Shown here: positions 19,317-28,269 of the stretch, piece after piece
Position numbering within the stretch: position 1 is the stretch's first letter
How the letters are laid out: each line of letters begins with the position of its first letter
Origin: Candidatus Tisiphia endosymbiont of Beris chalybata
Lineage (GTDB): Bacteria > Pseudomonadota > Alphaproteobacteria > Rickettsiales > Rickettsiaceae
Length of the DNA stretch: 64,000 nt
Direction of reading: 5' to 3'
Assembly: GCF_964026555.1 (NCBI RefSeq)
Contig: NZ_OZ032159.1
Coordinates: forward strand, 310,001-374,000
Position numbers and translations under genes: made by a program
Notes under the pieces: model-generated
What the model saw: only the letters and a program-made list of their open reading frames with translations
Told to the model about the DNA's origin: nothing
Database searches by the model: none

Positions 19317-21673
19317 CCACGGCGAGTCAGTGTTCTACTGCGACTAAGGTTTTTATCATTAGAAGGACCTGCATTTATGCAGGGATGAGGCCTCTTGGGG
19401 CACTCTAATTCTGCCTGTGATTGGGGTAATAATCCTAGGCTTGAATCAGGCGGTACATTTAAGGGGATGGGGGTCTTGTGCTGCCTTTTTGTTGCAAATT
19501 CCTTAGCAAAATTGGATTTAGAATCAGCACCATATGTACTAATGTTTGTGAATATAAACCGTTTAAATTTTACATTATCTGCTATTAAAGAGGCGACGTC
19601 AGGCGGGGGAGAGTCTGCAGCGCTAATTTGAATTAGAGCATTTCTTCTTGTATCTTCTAGCACTGCTATTTCTTGCAATATTGCTATTTTTTGTTGTGGT
19701 AATATACTCTCATCTGCTAGGGTAGCCTTTATTAGCTCAATCTTTGTTGAAACATTTTTCTCCTCTAAGTTTTTATCTAGCTTTTCTATTATAATGTCGA
19801 TTTCTTGGTCATTTTTGTAACCCAAAAATATAGACTGGCTTACGCTTTCTTTTACTCCCTTTATCCCTTTGTGGTCTGCGGTTATTGTAGACTCTCTATC
19901 TTGTATAATATACTTCTCTGATATGAAGTTGCATGCGTCGTTGCTCAATGCTCGCTTATTATCTATAGGCTTCGCTCCATCGCGCCCAGTTGCAAAATCA
20001 TTTGAGAGAGGGATAGACCTCTTTCGAAACTCTATTTCTACTGGTAATTGGGACAATGAATCTAGGCTCGAATCCTCACATACCCGCCCGTACGCTGCGG
20101 TTTTGCGCGCCTCATCTCCTTCAAATTCCCTGCTCAACGCGAATTTCGAAAGAGGCCTAATGTCTCTATCTTGTATAATATTGTTGGGCTGAAGAGGTAA
20201 GATGGTTTTTTTCATTCCCTCAATAGAGGAAATGGATTGCGAACTAGTATCCTCTTTAGCATTGACTATTTTAGCATTAGCTGGGGGGAGGGGGGCGGCA
20301 CTTATAGGCTTTGCTGCCACTAATGGAGTTTTTACTTCTTGAGCTATCGTCTTACCTTTCAGTTGCGTAGTAAGCAAGGAGGGGAGATTACCTGCTGCAG
20401 CATTTTCTATAGAAGTAGGAGATGTAGGAAGAGCTTTCTTAGCTATATGAGAAATTTTTGGGTGCAATTCTTCTTCTTGACCTTGTTCTTTAATTATCAT
20501 ATAGAACAATTTAGTGATCATTTTTATCAAAACTTGAGAAAGGTTATTGGTAAACTGATACGCTTCTCTAAATCTTGTCTTGAATTTTTGTTTATTATTA
20601 GAACTGATTATAGTATCAAAATAGGAGAAATGTGTTCGTATTAATTGCTTTAATTGATTTTCATCAATTGACTTTGCGTTATTTAAAAGGCCCAGTTTAA
20701 TTTGCACTCCATATTCTTCCAAAGATCCTTGCCTTTTTTGCATTACATCTTTAAAGCTAGTTTTGATATCTTCTACTGTAATTGTTTCTGCTGCTACCTT
20801 ATGGAATTTATGAGGCATAGCCTTTCGGGCCCAATTGACTAATGCTTCATTATTGTAATAACGTATTAATTCTTGGAAAGCCTTATCAATGGTTGGGTCT
20901 AGGTTAATTTTTGCGGTGTTGATTAAGCTGTCGGCAAATAAATTATTATTTTTTAAAAAATCAGGAAATTCTCTATAATGGTTAGTGGGGCCTAGTAATG
21001 GAAGGTGTCTACTAATAGAATGTGGATGTATTTTATCCTCCAACTTATTAAGGCTGGCAGCAAAATCTATCCGCACTAATCTAGGTGGTTCCGTTAAATT
21101 ATTTGGATTTCTAATAACCCCTATATTGCCTGTATGGATGTCAAAATCATTTGTTACTAAACTTGCAGGAGCTATTTTCTCAAAATCTTGATAGTTTAGT
21201 TCTATAAAAGCATTAGTAAGAGTTTTAGCCAACAACTCTCTGCTGCCCATATTTAAAGGTCTGCCCTCTTTTCTAAGCCAGTCATTTGGTTTAGTTGTGT
21301 CTGACATGTTCTCGTCCATGTCTTTATACATGTCATTACTGTAATTCTCTAAAAAGTCAGATTTTACATATATATTTGAGCCATCATCTTGAATCCCCCC
21401 TTCTGTATAGTATTTGTAACTGATAGATTGAGGCGCAATAAGTGACACTTGCGCTCCAGAGCCTGGGCTTAGGGCTTGAAAACATTGTGAGCCGAGAAAT
21501 TCAGCAATATTTTTGCTATGATCACTCTCACATTTAACCATCGAGAGCTTGCCATTTTCATCTTTATATATTCCTCCTGCTATTCCCGCGTCATTTGCTC
21601 CAGATTCTTTGCGCTGATAGGGTTCTAATCCCTCAAACTTTATTTGCTGTGGTCTTTCTTGCAGCGTTGACAT
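19313..21673 (-). CDS. Large protein with a kinase-like N-terminal domain, candidate effector
   Basis: 786 residues. The first 210 residues have the order of motifs of the protein/lipid kinase fold. A GGIYKDENGK glycine-rich turn (33-42) is followed by VK (Lys47), a helix with Glu58 (NIAEFLGSQ), a hinge-like strand YVKSDFL (102-108), NDFDIHTGNIG (175-185) as catalytic loop, and VRIDFAASL (200-208) as the metal-binding Asp. This resembles HipA, PI4-kinase and LepB-type enzymes more than classical Ser/Thr kinases. The middle is helical, with a hydrophobic stretch near 378-392. Residues about 500-610 contain two in-frame palindromic repeat insertions. The C-terminus is basic (SRSRTLTRRG). There is no signal peptide. 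A host-directed kinase delivered by a type IV system is inference. Confidence 0.6.
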   Translation of the reverse strand: MSTLQERPQQIKFEGLEPYQRKESGANDAGIAGGIYKDENGKLSMVKCESDHSKNIAEFLGSQCFQALSPGSGAQVSLIAPQSISYKYYTEGGIQDDGSNIYVKSDFLENYSNDMYKDMDENMSDTTKPNDWLRKEGRPLNMGSRELLAKTLTNAFIELNYQDFEKIAPASLVTNDFDIHTGNIGVIRNPNNLTEPPRLVRIDFAASLNKLEDKIHPHSISRHLPLLGPTNHYREFPDFLKNNNLFADSLINTAKINLDPTIDKAFQELIRYYNNEALVNWARKAMPHKFHKVAAETITVEDIKTSFKDVMQKRQGSLEEYGVQIKLGLLNNAKSIDENQLKQLIRTHFSYFDTIISSNNKQKFKTRFREAYQFTNNLSQVLIKMITKLFYMIIKEQGQEEELHPKISHIAKKALPTSPTSIENAAAGNLPSLLTTQLKGKTIAQEVKTPLVAAKPISAAPLPPANAKIVNAKEDTSSQSISSIEGMKKTILPLQPNNIIQDRDIRPLSKFALSREFEGDEARKTAAYGRVCEDSSLDSLSQLPVEIEFRKRSIPLSNDFATGRDGAKPIDNKRALSNDACNFISEKYIIQDRESTITADHKGIKGVKESVSQSIFLGYKNDQEIDIIIEKLDKNLEEKNVSTKIELIKATLADESILPQQKIAILQEIAVLEDTRRNALIQISAADSPPPDVASLIADNVKFKRFIFTNISTYGADSKSNFAKEFATKRQHKTPIPLNVPPDSSLGLLPQSQAELECPKRPHPCINAGPSNDKNLSRSRTLTRRG
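19919..20003. repeat. Class II repeat element inside the kinase-like gene
   Basis: The stretch from TGATATGAAGTTGCATG to AGTTGCAAAATCAT is related to about 33812-33890 (opposite strand) and to 39539-39622 downstream of nuoL. In both genes it is read in the same frame, giving DNKRALSNDACNF here and YNRQALSDDVTNF in the proline-rich protein. Its ends are imperfect inverted repeats. Confidence 0.7.
20014..20159. repeat. Class I palindromic element inside the kinase-like gene (146 bp)
   Basis: The ends TAGACCTCTTTCGAAA and TTTCGAAAGAGGCCTA are inverted repeats with one mismatch. The length is exactly 146 bp, and the interior aligns without gaps to 33154-33299 and 1289-1434. In the host gene it is translated as RPLSKFALSREFEGDEARK and onward, without stops. 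Confidence 0.85.
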
Positions 21674-22195
21674 GTTACCTCCCCCAAGCTATCATTATAT
21701 ACTCTAGGAACTTCAAGAATTGGCGTCGTCATGCCCTAAAGATCGAGGCTGCTCACGTACTTTATAGTACGCTGCGCTGCTCGACTTTGCCACTCCTAGC
21801 TCTTCTTGAAGTTGACCTTCGTCTACTAACTCTTCAGGTACGAGCAGTATACTTCCTGCATAAGTCGATCTAGTTGGTGTCGGTCTAGTGGATAATCTTG
21901 TTGTCAAAACTTGCCTCCGCTCCTTCATGTACATTTAAGTCTAGTTCGGTGCTCAGCTTCGTTGAAAATTCCTAAAAACCCCTTAACTTTTCGACTTGTT
22001 GCGAATATATTATAATAAGTTGGTAGATTTGTCAAGAATTTTACAAATCTATGGTTACTGGGGCGTAAAATATTTCAATTAAATACTCAAGTCAAGAACT
22101 GCATCCTAGCGATTTTAGACTATATACTGTTCGCACCTGAAGAGAAGTATAGTCCAATTTTTGAGAACAAAAGAGATTTTATCGGCAATGCCATT
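21674..22195. repeat. Repeat-filled intergenic region (two element types plus a solo end)
   Basis: 21699-21851 is an element nearly identical to 39632-39785, with inverted GAACTTCAAGAA/TTCTTGAAGTT and the core GCTCACGTAC...GTACGCTGCGC. About 21851-21960 resembles the left part of the 46706-46869 element (TGCATAAGTCGATCTAGT and TTGTTGTCAAAAC). At 22181-22197 ATCGGCAATGCCATTTT matches the end of the 193-bp palindrome at 41891-42083. The open frame across 21713-21934 is only translated repeat. Confidence 0.75.
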
Positions 22196-23014
22196 TTATT
22201 TGGGGATATCAAGGAAATTCAGAAAATCTCGTAGCTCCTGCCTAGCTGCTACGTGCGATATATTAAAACTTTTACCGTAGTTAGCGGTTGTTAGATCAAG
22301 TAAGGTTAAACCTTGTAAAAATAGCTCCCGGAAGATTACTCTTTCGCTAAAACCGGGAGAGATTTTAAAGCTAATCCTTTTTGATAATTGTTCAAGCGCA
22401 GCATAAACCTTCCTTTTATTTACTGCATCCAAATTGCTGAGCCTATTGCGTATTATAATCCAGTCAATTGTCCCACCATTTCTACTAGCTTTTTGCATTT
22501 TTTGTTCCCAAATCATTTGACTATATATTGAAGGAGTGATAACTGAGAAGTTATTAGCATCAACTTTAGCTAGTACATCAAAATCAAGAAAGCTATCATT
22601 AATGGGGGTAATTATAGTATCCGCATAAGAATGAGCTAACCGAGAGAGAAAAGAGTAACTACCTGGGGTATCAATAATAATGTAGTCTGCCTCTTGCGTT
22701 TGTTTAAATATTGCTTCAAAATTAGCTCTTTCTTCTTCTTCCTTTGGCCCTATAGCTTGTTGAGGGCTTTCAGTTAAATGAAAATGTGCAGGACAAAGGA
22801 CTGTTTGAGTTGGATTATTTAGGTTATAATTAGTCCTATTAGCAAAATAGTTAGTTAATGAGGCTTGTCTAGTATCTGTGTCTATACTTGCAACTTTATA
22901 ACCATTATAAAGTAAGCTAACAATAAGATGCATAGAACAAGTAGTTTTACCGGCCCCCCCTTTTTCATTACCTATTACAAAAACATGCCCTTGCTTATGC
23001 TTATTGACCTTCAT
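22196..23014 (-). CDS. mipZ: MipZ, ParA-family division-site regulator
   Basis: A 272-residue P-loop ATPase. The deviant Walker A is KGGAGKTT (residues 18-25), Walker A' is SIDTDTRQAS, and Walker B is YIIIDTPGS. The C-terminal segments IRNRLSNLDAVNKRKV and FSERVIFRELFLQGLTLLDL are characteristic of MipZ, which forms a bipolar gradient and places the FtsZ ring in alphaproteobacteria. The usual length is about 270. It overlaps the end of pepA by 14 bases, so the two are co-transcribed. Its polar partner ParB is not in the window. Confidence 0.92.
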   Translation of the reverse strand: MKVNKHKQGHVFVIGNEKGGAGKTTCSMHLIVSLLYNGYKVASIDTDTRQASLTNYFANRTNYNLNNPTQTVLCPAHFHLTESPQQAIGPKEEEERANFEAIFKQTQEADYIIIDTPGSYSFLSRLAHSYADTIITPINDSFLDFDVLAKVDANNFSVITPSIYSQMIWEQKMQKASRNGGTIDWIIIRNRLSNLDAVNKRKVYAALEQLSKRISFKISPGFSERVIFRELFLQGLTLLDLTTANYGKSFNISHVAARQELRDFLNFLDIPK

Positions 23015-24518
23015 AGTAATCTTTGATTAGTTGATTTAGAAGGCTGACTCCGTACCCTACCGCCCCCTTCTTAGTTCCAGTATTATTCCCTGCTTTGCTA
23101 TAAGCTACCCCTGCAATATCAAGGTGTGCCCATGCCATGCCTTCTTTAACAAAATGTTCTATGAAATGAGCAGCCGTAGAGCTATTAGCGCCCCTACCAG
23201 CAGTATTAATATTAGCAATATCTGCGGTCTCGGATTTAATCATTTCCCTAAAATCCTTATGCATAGGCATACGCCATAATTTTTCATTCACTTTATTGCC
23301 TGCTTCTATTAACCGATTTGCTAACTGCTCATTATTAGAGAAACATCCAGCATAAGTGGCGCCCAGAGCTATAACTATAGCACCAGTCAGAGTAGCCAGG
23401 TCAATTACGCAACAAGGGCTGAATTTTTCTTGCACATACCAAATCGCATCTGCTAATACTAATCTTCCTTCCGCATCGGTATCAAGGACTTCTACTGTTT
23501 TAGTCGACATGGTAGTAACGATATCGCCAGGGCGTTGGGCGTTACCAGAGGGCATATTTTCTACAAGGCCTACAACTCCAACTACATTAGCGCTCGCCTG
23601 CCGTCCTGCTAGTGCTATTAAACTTCCCACTACGGCGGCGGAACCCGCCATGTCATATTTCATTTCTCCCATATTGGCAGATGGTTTAAGCGATATACCT
23701 CCGCTGTCAAAAGTTACTCCTTTCCCCACTAAAGCTACCGGTGGCTGGTCTTTATTGCCTCCCTTATATTCCATTACCACAAGTTTTGACTCGTTTTGTG
23801 AGCCTTGTCCTACTGCTAATAAAGCTCCCATCCTGAGGTTTTTCATTTCTCTTTCCCCTATAATAGTCACTTCTATACCTAAGGGTTCAAGATATTCTAA
23901 AATTCTTTCAGAATAAGTTTGAGGGTTCTTAATGTTTGCTGGCTCATTAATTATATCGCGAGCAAAAAATATAGCTTCCGCTAATGACTTTTTATCATTG
24001 AATAGCTCTACAGCTTCAGATGGGTTATCTAAAGAAATTTCTAAGCGCTCTACTGCAAATTTATCTATATCAGTTTGTTTTGTCTTATATTTATCAAATT
24101 TATATGAGGCAAGCAGGAAACCGCTCGCTATTAAACAAGCAAAAATAGCAGGCGCATATTGTCCGATATTAAAAGAAATTCTTATCCCTACTGACTTAAT
24201 TTTATGGGTGAGACAATTTGATAAAATTTTCCCTCCTATTTCTTCTATCTCAAAATTTTGCAGCTTTGTTTCATCACCTAGGCCCACTAATATTAAATAT
24301 TTTACTTCTCCATCTTTACCGATCGAATTCATAACTTTTACCTGGGACGTTTTACCGGTAAAAATTAATTTATTGTGAATAGTTTTAGAAATTAAGCCAT
24401 GATACTGCTGGTCAAGTAATAATAATTCACTATTTAATTTTAGCTGCTCGTTAATAAAAACTACAACCCCTTGATTATTTGATAATTCTGTGCTAATAAA
24501 GTTGATGTTGCTGAACAT
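23001..24518 (-). CDS. pepA: Leucyl aminopeptidase (M17 family)
   Basis: A 505-residue cytosolic metallopeptidase that removes N-terminal residues from peptides. The metal and catalytic motifs are VGKGVTFDSGG (about 265-275), MKYDMAGSAAV and the M17 signature DTDAEGRLVLADA (NTDAEGRL in most homologues). The N-terminal macro-like domain is present, and the length is typical. The ATG start leaves 70 bp to thyX upstream. The gene sits between thyX and mipZ on the same strand. Such peptidases recycle host-derived peptides in Rickettsia; that role is assumed here from the family. Confidence 0.94.
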   Translation of the reverse strand: MFSNINFISTELSNNQGVVVFINEQLKLNSELLLLDQQYHGLISKTIHNKLIFTGKTSQVKVMNSIGKDGEVKYLILVGLGDETKLQNFEIEEIGGKILSNCLTHKIKSVGIRISFNIGQYAPAIFACLIASGFLLASYKFDKYKTKQTDIDKFAVERLEISLDNPSEAVELFNDKKSLAEAIFFARDIINEPANIKNPQTYSERILEYLEPLGIEVTIIGEREMKNLRMGALLAVGQGSQNESKLVVMEYKGGNKDQPPVALVGKGVTFDSGGISLKPSANMGEMKYDMAGSAAVVGSLIALAGRQASANVVGVVGLVENMPSGNAQRPGDIVTTMSTKTVEVLDTDAEGRLVLADAIWYVQEKFSPCCVIDLATLTGAIVIALGATYAGCFSNNEQLANRLIEAGNKVNEKLWRMPMHKDFREMIKSETADIANINTAGRGANSSTAAHFIEHFVKEGMAWAHLDIAGVAYSKAGNNTGTKKGAVGYGVSLLNQLIKDYYEGQ

Positions 24519-24588
24519 GTATCCTCGTTCTATTTTTAAAATTAATCTATCAATTATTTTAGTTTTTACAAGTAAATATCTATAATAG

Positions 24589-25479
24589 TTATTTAATCAC
24601 TTCCATTAACTCATCCCACTCTCTTTTAGACATAGTGCTTGTTTCTTGAGTAATATTCTCGTTATTAAGGAGCTTCTTTATCACCGCAAGACCTTTTTTA
24701 GAAATATTAAATCCTTCTATTCTATATTCGTTAAAGGCGCCATAAGTCAAAGGGAGCCATTTTTGCACTATTTCCAACATTTTATCAGCATATACCCTAA
24801 TCTCATATTGCGCATGCGGATCTGCTCTAAGTAACAAAAAATTTAATAGATTATGGAGATTAACTTTCCAATACCATTCCGTATAATAGTTTAAGGTTAA
24901 GTTCATTCTTGCTAATTCCCTGGTAATACCTATAGCATTTGGGTCAATGATATTGCCTTGTTCATCTTGATTCATTATCTCAGTATAATGCTGGTAGCAC
25001 ATTTTAGCATCTTTTTCTAATAGGGCTAAGACCTTATCTGCGACCTCTTTTGGTATATCTTCGTTACTTCTGCCTTGCTTATTGGTTAGCGACTGGCTAG
25101 CTAGATTTTCTCTAGCAGGTAAATAAAATTCATTTCCTAAGATAGAGTATCTAGCTGAATATTCGTTAACACTAGCGGTTCTATGGCGTATCCATTGCCG
25201 GGCAACGAAAATAGGTAATTTAATGTGAAACTTAATATCACACATTTCAAACGGCGTTGTATGTTTATGCCTCATTAAATAATAAATTAAACCTTTATCT
25301 TGATTTAATTGTTTTGTACCTTTTCCATAGGATACACGCGCCGCTTGCACGATGCTACTATCATCTCCCATATAATCAATAACTCTGATAAAACCATGAT
25401 CTAATACCTTTAATGGTTCAAATAGTAGTTCTTCTAGCGCAGGAACCGTTGCTCTTTTAGTAGTGTAATTATTATGCAT
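24589..25479 (-). CDS. thyX: Flavin-dependent thymidylate synthase
   Basis: A 296-residue enzyme that makes dTMP from dUMP using FAD and methylenetetrahydrofolate. The diagnostic motif RHRxxSxNExSxR is present as [13 protein letters not shown] (residues 98-110). The length is that of rickettsial ThyX. The ATG begins 13 bp after the stop of the upstream FKBP-like gene, so the two form an operon. ThyX replaces ThyA in Rickettsiales. Confidence 0.95.
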   Translation of the reverse strand: MHNNYTTKRATVPALEELLFEPLKVLDHGFIRVIDYMGDDSSIVQAARVSYGKGTKQLNQDKGLIYYLMRHKHTTPFEMCDIKFHIKLPIFVARQWIRHRTASVNEYSARYSILGNEFYLPARENLASQSLTNKQGRSNEDIPKEVADKVLALLEKDAKMCYQHYTEIMNQDEQGNIIDPNAIGITRELARMNLTLNYYTEWYWKVNLHNLLNFLLLRADPHAQYEIRVYADKMLEIVQKWLPLTYGAFNEYRIEGFNISKKGLAVIKKLLNNENITQETSTMSKREWDELMEVIK

Positions 25480-25492
25480 TATCTTACTTCAA

Positions 25493-26497
25493 TTATTCTT
25501 TTTTAAGATCAGTTAGTTCTAACATTAAGTATTCCTCGAGAGGTATTTTATCTTGAGTAATCATTTGGTTTAATTTTGATCCTAATGCTTTAAAGGTTTT
25601 GCCTTTAGCTATCACCGTTCGCATGCCCACCGGCACTTTGCCATGTAACGCATATGACATGATGAAAGGATAGCTTATATCTCCTATTTTCATCTCAATA
25701 TTTTTTCCTTGTTGTTTTGAGTCATATAGTATTTGGTTATTTGATAAACGAGTAATTTTTGCATTCAGTTTTACTTTATCTCCACATAATAATGGTGCTT
25801 TATATGCTATCTTATTATCAAAAATCTTTACTTCATTACTATCAATAAAGCTATGAGGTAACACTGAATTTAAGACTATCTGTACTTTATACGAGGCTTC
25901 ATGATCTATGTTTTCTGTCCTATAAACAGGGCTATAATAGGCATATTGCGGTGGTAGAATAGCTTCTCGAACTTCTCCTACTCTCATGCCCACTGTTACT
26001 ATATCAATACCTGGGAGGATAGGTTTAGCACCAAGAGAGAAGGTTTTAGTATTGGAAGATATTAGATTATTGTTAATATCTAATATCTTATATTGAATAT
26101 TAACTATATGCCCACAAGTGACAGGACCAATAGTTCCTTCTTTTAAAGTGTTAATTTTGAAAAGAGGCTGCACTATATTATGATTTACTTCTATAATATA
26201 ATCTCCTTGCGTGTTAAGTTTATTTTGTGGTTGCAGTAAATTTTCAAAAAATAATCGACCTTGCTCCGTTTTAAGAGAATTGATTACTATTTTAGAGAGA
26301 GATTTTTCCAGAAAATTACCAGTTAATTCTACTGTGGTTGATTCATCCTTAGTAGCAACATTATTATTTTTTTGCGTATTACTCTGATTTTCCGTATTAT
26401 TTTTTTTCTCTTCCAAGGGTGGAGAGGGAAACATTTTGCTCTGCATAATAGAATAAATAATAGCCACACCAATAATAAGGCTTAAGATTTTTTGCAT
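25493..26497 (-). CDS. Exported protein with two FKBP-like domains
   Basis: 334 residues. The N-terminal hydrophobic segment (about 4-18) is a signal peptide or anchor, followed by a hydrophilic Asn-rich linker. Residues about 120-205 match an FKBP peptidyl-prolyl isomerase domain, with GMRVGEVREAILPPQYAY corresponding to the family block around the active-site IPP and Tyr. Residues about 230-320 repeat the same layout in weaker form (VKLNAKITRL and VPVGMRTVIAKGK). It would act in the periplasm as a folding helper; whether it is catalytically active is uncertain because several aromatic pocket residues are not obvious. It is the first gene of the thyX-pepA-mipZ group and is preceded by a plausible promoter. 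Confidence 0.75.
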   Translation of the reverse strand: MQKILSLIIGVAIIYSIMQSKMFPSPPLEEKKNNTENQSNTQKNNNVATKDESTTVELTGNFLEKSLSKIVINSLKTEQGRLFFENLLQPQNKLNTQGDYIIEVNHNIVQPLFKINTLKEGTIGPVTCGHIVNIQYKILDINNNLISSNTKTFSLGAKPILPGIDIVTVGMRVGEVREAILPPQYAYYSPVYRTENIDHEASYKVQIVLNSVLPHSFIDSNEVKIFDNKIAYKAPLLCGDKVKLNAKITRLSNNQILYDSKQQGKNIEMKIGDISYPFIMSYALHGKVPVGMRTVIAKGKTFKALGSKLNQMITQDKIPLEEYLMLELTDLKKE

Positions 26498-26531
26498 AAT
26501 TGAAGTTGTATTTATTTCACTAATTCAAGGC

Positions 26532-26561
26532 AGTATACATAACCTAATTTATTAATTGCAA
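26532..26561 (-). promoter_or_regulatory. Likely sigma-70 promoter for the FKBP-thyX group
   Basis: Read on the minus strand, TTGCAA (26556-26561) and TATACT (26532-26537) are separated by 18 bases and lie 35 bp before the ATG at 26497. The -10 box matches five of six consensus bases and the -35 box four of six. Confidence 0.5.
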
Positions 26562-26637
26562 GATAATTTAGTGTGCTTTCTAATAATGTTATAGCCAAAG
26601 TGATTTAGTATAGAGAATCAACTAGCGAATATATAAT

Positions 26638-26750
26638 AGACTTCCCGCATAAGTTCGAACTAATGGGTGATTTGTTGTCAAAACGTGGCCTTCCGCTCCT
26701 CACGTACGCCCTAGTGCGCTTGCGGTTCTATGAGCAAAAATGACTATAAT
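26638..26750. repeat. Half of a palindromic element, cut by IS982 copy 2
   Basis: From ATAGACTTCCCGCATAAGTT the sequence follows the left half of the 46706-46869 element (TTGTTGTCAAAACGTGGCC, then CTCCTCACGTACG). It stops at the IS at 26751, and the matching right half is not found beyond the IS. The element was therefore broken or deleted with the IS arrival. Confidence 0.7.
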
Positions 26751-27741
26751 AACGCCATGTTCGACTTTTTTTTAGCAGGTAACTAATTTTTCGAGTTGTG
26801 TTGGCACAAGTTTTAAAGACTTTGTCAAAAATGTAGCAATAGTATGAGCAAGTAATTTTCTAGCGATGCGAGATTGTAGATGCCAGTAACTCTTAACTCT
26901 GATAGCATTAATAGCAAAACGTTCTGTAAGCTGACCAATAACAGTTTCAATTAAACGACGAGTAGCAGTAATCCATTTAAGGAAATTCTTGGATCTATTA
27001 TCCTTCATATTCTTTTTTAAAGGTGTTTGTAAATCAATGTTTTTGGTGGCCAATTCATCTTTTAAATCCTGACCAAGATAGCCTTTATCGCCCAGTACCA
27101 TGCCACTAATATTAGGAGACATTACTTGCAGAGCTTCACGTTCAGACCCATTAGCAGGAGTTATCATGAATCCAGCTATTCGACCTTCTTCATTAATTAA
27201 TACGTGTCCTAGAAAACCGTAATAATAGCTATCTTTCGAAGCGCAGTACCCATAGTCAGCGTATTCCTTAAAACATCGCCCTCTCGTTGCTCGGGCCAAA
27301 TTTATTACAGGAATCGGTACCCCATCTATCATATGCAGATCTGATTTGCTTGCACTCTTAAACAAGTCGGCAAGCAGCATGTTCTTAATAGATAAAAGAC
27401 CGCTACATTGCTTCACATAAGACGGTCTACTCTTTAGATTGGGAAACCATTCTTGAAAATGACGTTTAAAATATTCCCATATCTGCTTGTCTTGGTGCAA
27501 ACCGATAAATTCTCCCACCACTTCCATTGTTAATGCTTCCACGTCACTTAAGCAAGGTGGAAATCCTGCTTTCCTTACTTTGATATTTTTGGTTATTATA
27601 GTCATTTTTTCTTCTATGAAACAATACACAGTAATGATAAACTCTTCTAGGGTCATAGCTTCTTTCTCGATAATTGAACTATGACCTTATTAGGCTATCC
27701 TATTCTTTTGTCAATCTTAAAAAAAAGTCGAACATGGCGTT
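26751..27741 (-). mobile_element. IS982-family insertion sequence, copy 2 (991 bp)
   Basis: Same length and ends as the copy at 8606-9596, with one silent base change seen (27054). The left flank ends in ACTATAAT and the right flank begins ATAAATCT, so no clear target duplication is present. This suggests that a flanking deletion or recombination between IS copies has happened here. Confidence 0.92.
26772..27656 (-). CDS. IS982-family transposase (copy 2)
   Basis: The 294-residue protein is identical to that at 8627-9511, with the same catalytic motifs (MIDGVPIPV, LGDKGYLGQ, RRLIETVIGQL). It is intact and potentially active. It lies between the FKBP-like gene and a small lipoprotein gene and interrupts no recognisable CDS, only a palindromic repeat. 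Confidence 0.92.
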   Translation of the reverse strand: MTLEEFIITVYCFIEEKMTIITKNIKVRKAGFPPCLSDVEALTMEVVGEFIGLHQDKQIWEYFKRHFQEWFPNLKSRPSYVKQCSGLLSIKNMLLADLFKSASKSDLHMIDGVPIPVINLARATRGRCFKEYADYGYCASKDSYYYGFLGHVLINEEGRIAGFMITPANGSEREALQVMSPNISGMVLGDKGYLGQDLKDELATKNIDLQTPLKKNMKDNRSKNFLKWITATRRLIETVIGQLTERFAINAIRVKSYWHLQSRIARKLLAHTIATFLTKSLKLVPTQLEKLVTC

Positions 27742-27863
27742 ATAAATCTACTCATTTAGATAGAAACCTTCACAAAACCTAGTTTTGGGAAATGGTATTA
27801 GTTGACTATAGGGAGATTTTATGCTACCTATATATTTTTGAGTTTAAACACTATTATAATTTT

Positions 27864-28250
27864 ATGCACGCCAAATTCTTCCTTAGTATTCCTTTTGCAT
27901 TACTAATTTTAACTCTATCAGCTTGCGGACCAATATATACTACTGAATATGAAATTGTCCCGCCGTCAACTGAGTTTGGAGCAATGTGTGCTAATAATTG
28001 CTTATTATCCAAAACAAGTTGTGAAAATTATTGCTTAGATAAAGCTAATCAAGCTCGTCTTATTAAAAGCTTAGAACAACAAAATAGCGATTTACGTAAA
28101 ATGAATCAAGGAGTCAAATTAACTAATGAATTTAATTTTGATTTAGATGATAATGGCCACTGCGTTAAAAGATGTATGACAGATTATCATACTTGCCATA
28201 TCAATTGTGGAGGCATGGTGATACCGCATACCCGCACTACTACTTACTAG
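27864..28250 (+). CDS. Small cysteine-rich lipoprotein
   Basis: A longer frame opens at 27792, but the ATG at 27864 gives a perfect lipoprotein signal: MHAKFFLSIPFALLILTLSAC with lipobox LSAC. The mature part (about 107 residues) has eight further Cys in two clusters (CANNCLLSKTSCENYC and CVKRCMTDYHTCHINC), which suggests disulfide-bonded CxxxC helical hairpins. A predicted short coiled stretch lies between them. I do not recognise a named family, though Cys-rich lipoproteins of this size occur in Rickettsiales. It stands alone between IS982 and the convergent prmC gene. Confidence 0.75.
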   Translation: MHAKFFLSIPFALLILTLSACGPIYTTEYEIVPPSTEFGAMCANNCLLSKTSCENYCLDKANQARLIKSLEQQNSDLRKMNQGVKLTNEFNFDLDDNGHCVKRCMTDYHTCHINCGGMVIPHTRTTTY

Positions 28251-28269
28251 ACTTCCTGTATAACTCACT

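Larger units (their letters stand above)
19893..20181. repeat. 19-bp direct repeats flanking the inserted block in the kinase-like gene
   Basis: TCTCTATCTTGTATAATAT occurs at 19893-19911 and again at 20163-20181. Between them lie the class II element (about 19919-20003) and the class I element (20014-20159). In the protein, the motif IIQDR appears both before and after the block. The direct repeat could be a duplicated target or the trace of a segment duplication. Confidence 0.75.

Noticed and set aside
21713..21934. 73-residue frame on the minus strand
   Set aside because: It is entirely translated repeat (the 21699-21851 element and its neighbour), not a gene.
23356..23916. 186-residue frame opposite pepA
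   Set aside because: It lies wholly within the conserved pepA gene, has no recognisable features and mirrors its codon pattern.
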